This document shows, in pieces, positions 22,279-24,272 of a DNA stretch of 24,272 nucleotides (positions are counted from its first letter, which is position 1; every line of letters begins with the position of its first letter). Source of the DNA: an uncultured Eubacteriales bacterium. GTDB taxonomy: Bacteria > Bacillota > Clostridia > Christensenellales > Borkfalkiaceae. The stretch covers positions 1-24,272 of the forward strand of contig URKE01000027.1 of assembly GCA_900548285.1 (NCBI GenBank), written 5' to 3'. Both the position numbers and the translations under genes were made by a program. The notes beneath the pieces are model-generated. The model was not told the DNA's origin. It made no database searches and saw nothing but the letters and a program-made list of their open reading frames with translations.

Positions 22279-22476
22279 ATGCCAAATAATTGGGACAAGC
22301 CTGTTCAATGTTTTTGTCGTAACTGCGGAAAACTGCATTACGGTTTCCGAACGACGGATGGTCTGGCAAAACTGCGATGCCCTAAATGCGGGGCTGTCAG
22401 CGTTAGCAAATTGATGGGACGGCGGCACGAGCAAGTGGATTTCTACCCGCCACCCGGTCAAGAAATAGACAATTAA
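22279..22476 (+). CDS. Small zinc-ribbon protein
   Basis: 65 residues with CRNC at 13-16 and CPKC at 34-37, a four-cysteine zinc ribbon with an extra C11. The start is the ATG at 22279, seven bases after GGGAG; an ATG at 22258 overlapping the lexA stop is possible but lacks its own ribosome site. Resembles Com-type or transcription-associated zinc fingers, and likely forms an operon with the repressor. Partner unknown. Confidence 0.75.
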   Translation: MPNNWDKPVQCFCRNCGKLHYGFRTTDGLAKLRCPKCGAVSVSKLMGRRHEQVDFYPPPGQEIDN

Positions 22477-22673
22477 ATACGGGATAACGACGGTAAGGTT
22501 GGTCGGTACACACCGATATGCGTAATTCCTTATCAGGTCATATTCTTTGATAAATCGAGAGTTAAACCGGTAATCGAGAGGCTCCGATAGATAGATTTCT
22601 TTAAGCGAGAAGTCTAACTATCGGGGCCTTTTTCGTTTCCACCGAAAAAAACTCAAAAAAAATTAAATTATTT
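22477..22673 (+). other. Structured intergenic region with terminator
   Basis: No ORF is present. It contains the small hairpin CGGT-ACAC-ACCG (around 22504-22515) and a long terminator at 22580-22633: the stem GGCTCCGATAG/CTATCGGGGCC (22580-22590 with 22618-22628, one G-U pair) continues inward as AGATTTCT/AGAAGTCT and is followed by five T. The bases before it could be an RNA leader or a small RNA. Confidence 0.55.
22580..22633 (+). terminator. Terminator after lexA/zinc-ribbon unit
   Basis: The 11-pair outer stem, 8-pair inner stem and T-run at 22629-22633 make a strong intrinsic terminator about 100 bases after the zinc-ribbon stop. Confidence 0.85.
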
Positions 22674-22681
22674 TTTCAAAG

Positions 22682-22698
22682 TCGCAAAGAACTTGCGA
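22682..22698 (+). repeat. 17-base inverted repeat, right copy
   Basis: TCGCAAAGAACTTGCGA, the exact inverse of 16574-16558. It lies 56 bases before the HTH gene at 22754. Confidence 0.75.
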
Positions 22699-22753
22699 GT
22701 TTGACTTGTAGAATGCAGGCAAGAAGTTCGAAAAAAGGAGGTGAACAGCGGAT

Positions 22754-23077
22754 ATGACGGCAGCGGAAAGACGACAAGCCATACTTGAAGTCTTGTGTCT
22801 GCGTCGGCACGAAACGAGAGAAAATCTCGCGAACGAGTTCGGCGTAAGCAAGCGGACAATTGAATATGACGTGTTAAATCTTATGCTTACATATCCGGTG
22901 TACACCGTCCAAGGTAACGGCGGCGGCATTTATGTGACGGACAATTTCAGATTAGACAGACCGCGCATGAATGAAAAGCAAACGGCGTTGTTACAGAAAG
23001 TTCTTCTTACCCTTTCCGGAGAGGACAAAGAAACAATGCAAAACATTATCAACATTTATGGAGGTCGAAAAAAATGA
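22754..23077 (+). CDS. DeoR-type HTH protein of mobile element
   Basis: 107 residues with an N-terminal DeoR/HTH_11-like winged helix (about 5-60: ERRQAILEVLCLRRHETREN, then LANEFGVSKRTIEYDVLNLM and GNGGGIYVTD) and a short C-terminal helical part. It has no ligand-binding domain, as is common for compact regulators in integrative elements. AAGGAGGTG precedes the ATG by about 12 bases. The stop overlaps the next ATG by four bases. Probably controls this small-gene operon. Confidence 0.75.
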   Translation: MTAAERRQAILEVLCLRRHETRENLANEFGVSKRTIEYDVLNLMLTYPVYTVQGNGGGIYVTDNFRLDRPRMNEKQTALLQKVLLTLSGEDKETMQNIINIYGGRKK

Positions 23078-23319
23078 ACTATGTTCCTGACTTTGTGGTA
23101 GACGCAATGAACGTTTATCGCACACGCAATTACATCGTAAAGCAAAGCGTCGGTATCAAGTGCAGCGAGGTTGAAGACAACGTTGTTTTAAGCCACGATA
23201 CTTTTTATCGTCGCACGAAAAAGCGCGACCGTGAATACGAACTTGTTTTCGCCGAGCGCAAGCACATCGACGGAAAGCGTATTCACAGCACTATGTACGG
23301 CAGAACGTATGTAGATTAA
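23074..23319 (+). CDS. Small element-encoded protein of unknown function
   Basis: 81 residues, basic and tyrosine-rich (DTFYRRTKKRDREYELVFAE). ATGA overlap with the HTH gene, with GGAGG (23060-23064) inside that gene. No domain recognised. The tight coupling argues that it works with the HTH protein. Confidence 0.65.
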   Translation: MNYVPDFVVDAMNVYRTRNYIVKQSVGIKCSEVEDNVVLSHDTFYRRTKKRDREYELVFAERKHIDGKRIHSTMYGRTYVD

Positions 23320-23569
23320 CCCTATCGGGTAAACCGAACGCCAAAACATAACAGAAACCGATGATTTCGCGCGGTACTTGCAAGTGTAAGAGCGGCCGCT
23401 CACCGACAAGAAATATCGCCCGAAACGTAGCGTTTCAAAGAAAAATAACGGCGTTCGTTACCATATTTACAACTGAATAGCGGGCTGTACGGAGTGAGAA
23501 ACCCTATAAGACGTAAGTCCTGCAAAACGCTGTGCTATCGGCGTTACGGGCAAATCAAAAATTACTATC
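23320..23569 (+). other. Palindrome-rich gap of 250 bases
   Basis: No ORF supported. Dyads include GAGCGGCCGCTC (23391-23402), ACTTGCAAGT (around 23377-23386) and GAAACG-TAG-CGTTTC (around 23424-23438). The density of short hairpins suggests a structured RNA or an element origin or transfer site, but nothing diagnostic is visible. Confidence 0.4.
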
Positions 23570-23584
23570 AGGAGGACACGAAAA

Positions 23585-23875
23585 GTGGCAAAGAAAGAAA
23601 CAACTACAAAGCCGTCCAACGCAGACAAATACAACGAGCGTAGATGGTCAATCCCGTCCAAGCGTGCAAAAGGTTACGCCGAGGACAGAAAAGCAAAGGT
23701 ACATACCTACGGCAAAAAGGAAGGCAAGGAATTGACCGACTTTGAGGCAGGTATTCGTTCGGGATATTTGCAGTGTCAGGGCGACCACGCCGGGCTGTAT
23801 AAATACAAAAAGGCACTTTCCGAAGGTAAAACCAAAGAAGAAGCGCGAGCAATTTCTCGCAAAAAATCTAAATAA
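23585..23875 (+). CDS. Small basic protein, GTG start
   Basis: 96 residues, lysine-rich, starting at GTG 23585 with AGGAGG (23570-23575) at a 9-base spacing. Segments include WSIPSKRAKGYAEDRKAKVH and ELTDFEAGIRSGYLQCQGDH. No domain recognised; length and charge would suit a nucleic-acid-binding accessory protein of an integrative element. It is followed 18 bases later by another small gene, so they form an operon. Confidence 0.72.
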   Translation: MAKKETTTKPSNADKYNERRWSIPSKRAKGYAEDRKAKVHTYGKKEGKELTDFEAGIRSGYLQCQGDHAGLYKYKKALSEGKTKEEARAISRKKSK

Positions 23876-23893
23876 TCAGGAGGACTACAAATT

Positions 23894-24235
23894 ATGGAAA
23901 ACAACAAAATCAAGGTCGAAAGAGAAACTTTTGAAAGCAACGGCAAGGAATATTTTTCCTACTTCATTAAGGGAAACGTAAGAGGCAGAGATATTAAGGC
24001 AGGCGTTATTCCTCCCGACAAAGGCGGCTATACCGTTCTGGATATCGTCTTCGACGGTCAGATGGAAGCCGAACTTATCGTAACTCCGTTTGAAATCAAA
24101 GACGTAAAGGGAAAAACCATCAAAGGTAACACCTACTCCGTGCGTTCTTACGACGAAGACGGCACTGTTTACGAATGCCCGATTAAGCCCGCGAGAACGT
24201 CGGACAAGAGTTTCCTTAATATGCTTTTGAGATAA
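23894..24235 (+). CDS. Small element-encoded protein of unknown function
   Basis: 113 residues starting MENNKIKVERETFESNGKEY, with beta-type composition (YFSYFIKGNVRGRDIKAGV, YTVLDIVFDGQMEAELIVTP) and a short basic C-terminus. CAGGAGGA precedes the ATG at a good distance. Not recognised with certainty; similar small proteins accompany conjugative-element replication or transfer genes. No gene is visible in the 37 bases that remain to the window end. Confidence 0.7.
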   Translation: MENNKIKVERETFESNGKEYFSYFIKGNVRGRDIKAGVIPPDKGGYTVLDIVFDGQMEAELIVTPFEIKDVKGKTIKGNTYSVRSYDEDGTVYECPIKPARTSDKSFLNMLLR

Positions 24236-24272
24236 GCATTCCCCTTGTAGAGAACTACGGTTTGCTTAGGTA

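Noticed and set aside
1..24272. CRISPR array, rRNA genes or intact insertion sequences
   Set aside because: No regularly spaced direct repeats, no rRNA sequence and no transposase frame were seen; the only recombinase is the large serine enzyme.

Overview
The window looks like a low-to-mid GC Firmicutes chromosome, most likely an uncultured Clostridia member. The signs are strong GGAGG ribosome sites, TTGACA/TATAAT promoters with 17-base spacers, an infC-rpmI-rplT operon behind an L20-type leader, a YlmH homologue and a large serine recombinase. The species cannot be read from the sequence. Layout: 1-7.5 kb is conserved core; 7.5-14.4 kb is accessory and mostly cell-envelope; 14.5-24.3 kb is mobile-element territory. 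Core: an FAD-dependent dehydrogenase (minus strand) diverges from a YlmH-like S4 protein whose promoter ends almost on its start codon. A NatAB-like ABC exporter follows, with a consensus promoter overlapped by a long AT dyad. Next come the autoregulated translation operon infC (non-AUG AUU start), rpmI and rplT, then a SpoU-family rRNA methyltransferase and a YebC-family protein ending at a strong terminator. Accessory region: a BspA-type leucine-rich-repeat remnant lies tail to tail with a 1036-residue secreted beta-rich protein of unknown function. After about 0.5 kb without genes comes a two-gene unit: an ECF sigma factor overlapping by 4 bases a lipoprotein with an RsgI-like domain and three PepSY repeats. 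A promoter, a four-codon micro-ORF and an intrinsic terminator precede the sigma gene. A small DUF3592-like membrane protein follows on the minus strand. Mobile region: the large serine recombinase (minus) ends in an array of perfect hairpins. To its right is an AT-rich operon (lipoprotein plus secreted HEYFH metalloprotease), divergent from a WYL-domain regulator and followed by a LexA-like repressor with a zinc-ribbon partner. A perfect 17-base inverted repeat brackets this 6.1 kb block. The window ends in small genes with strong ribosome sites (a DeoR-type HTH protein and three unknowns), typical of integrative-element maintenance regions. The observations I rate highest are: the RsgI-like lipoprotein that keeps the Asn-Pro autoproteolysis motif but has no cytoplasmic anti-sigma domain; two micro-ORF/terminator leaders of matching design in front of the sigma gene and the protease operon; and the inverted-repeat-bounded AT-rich cargo.
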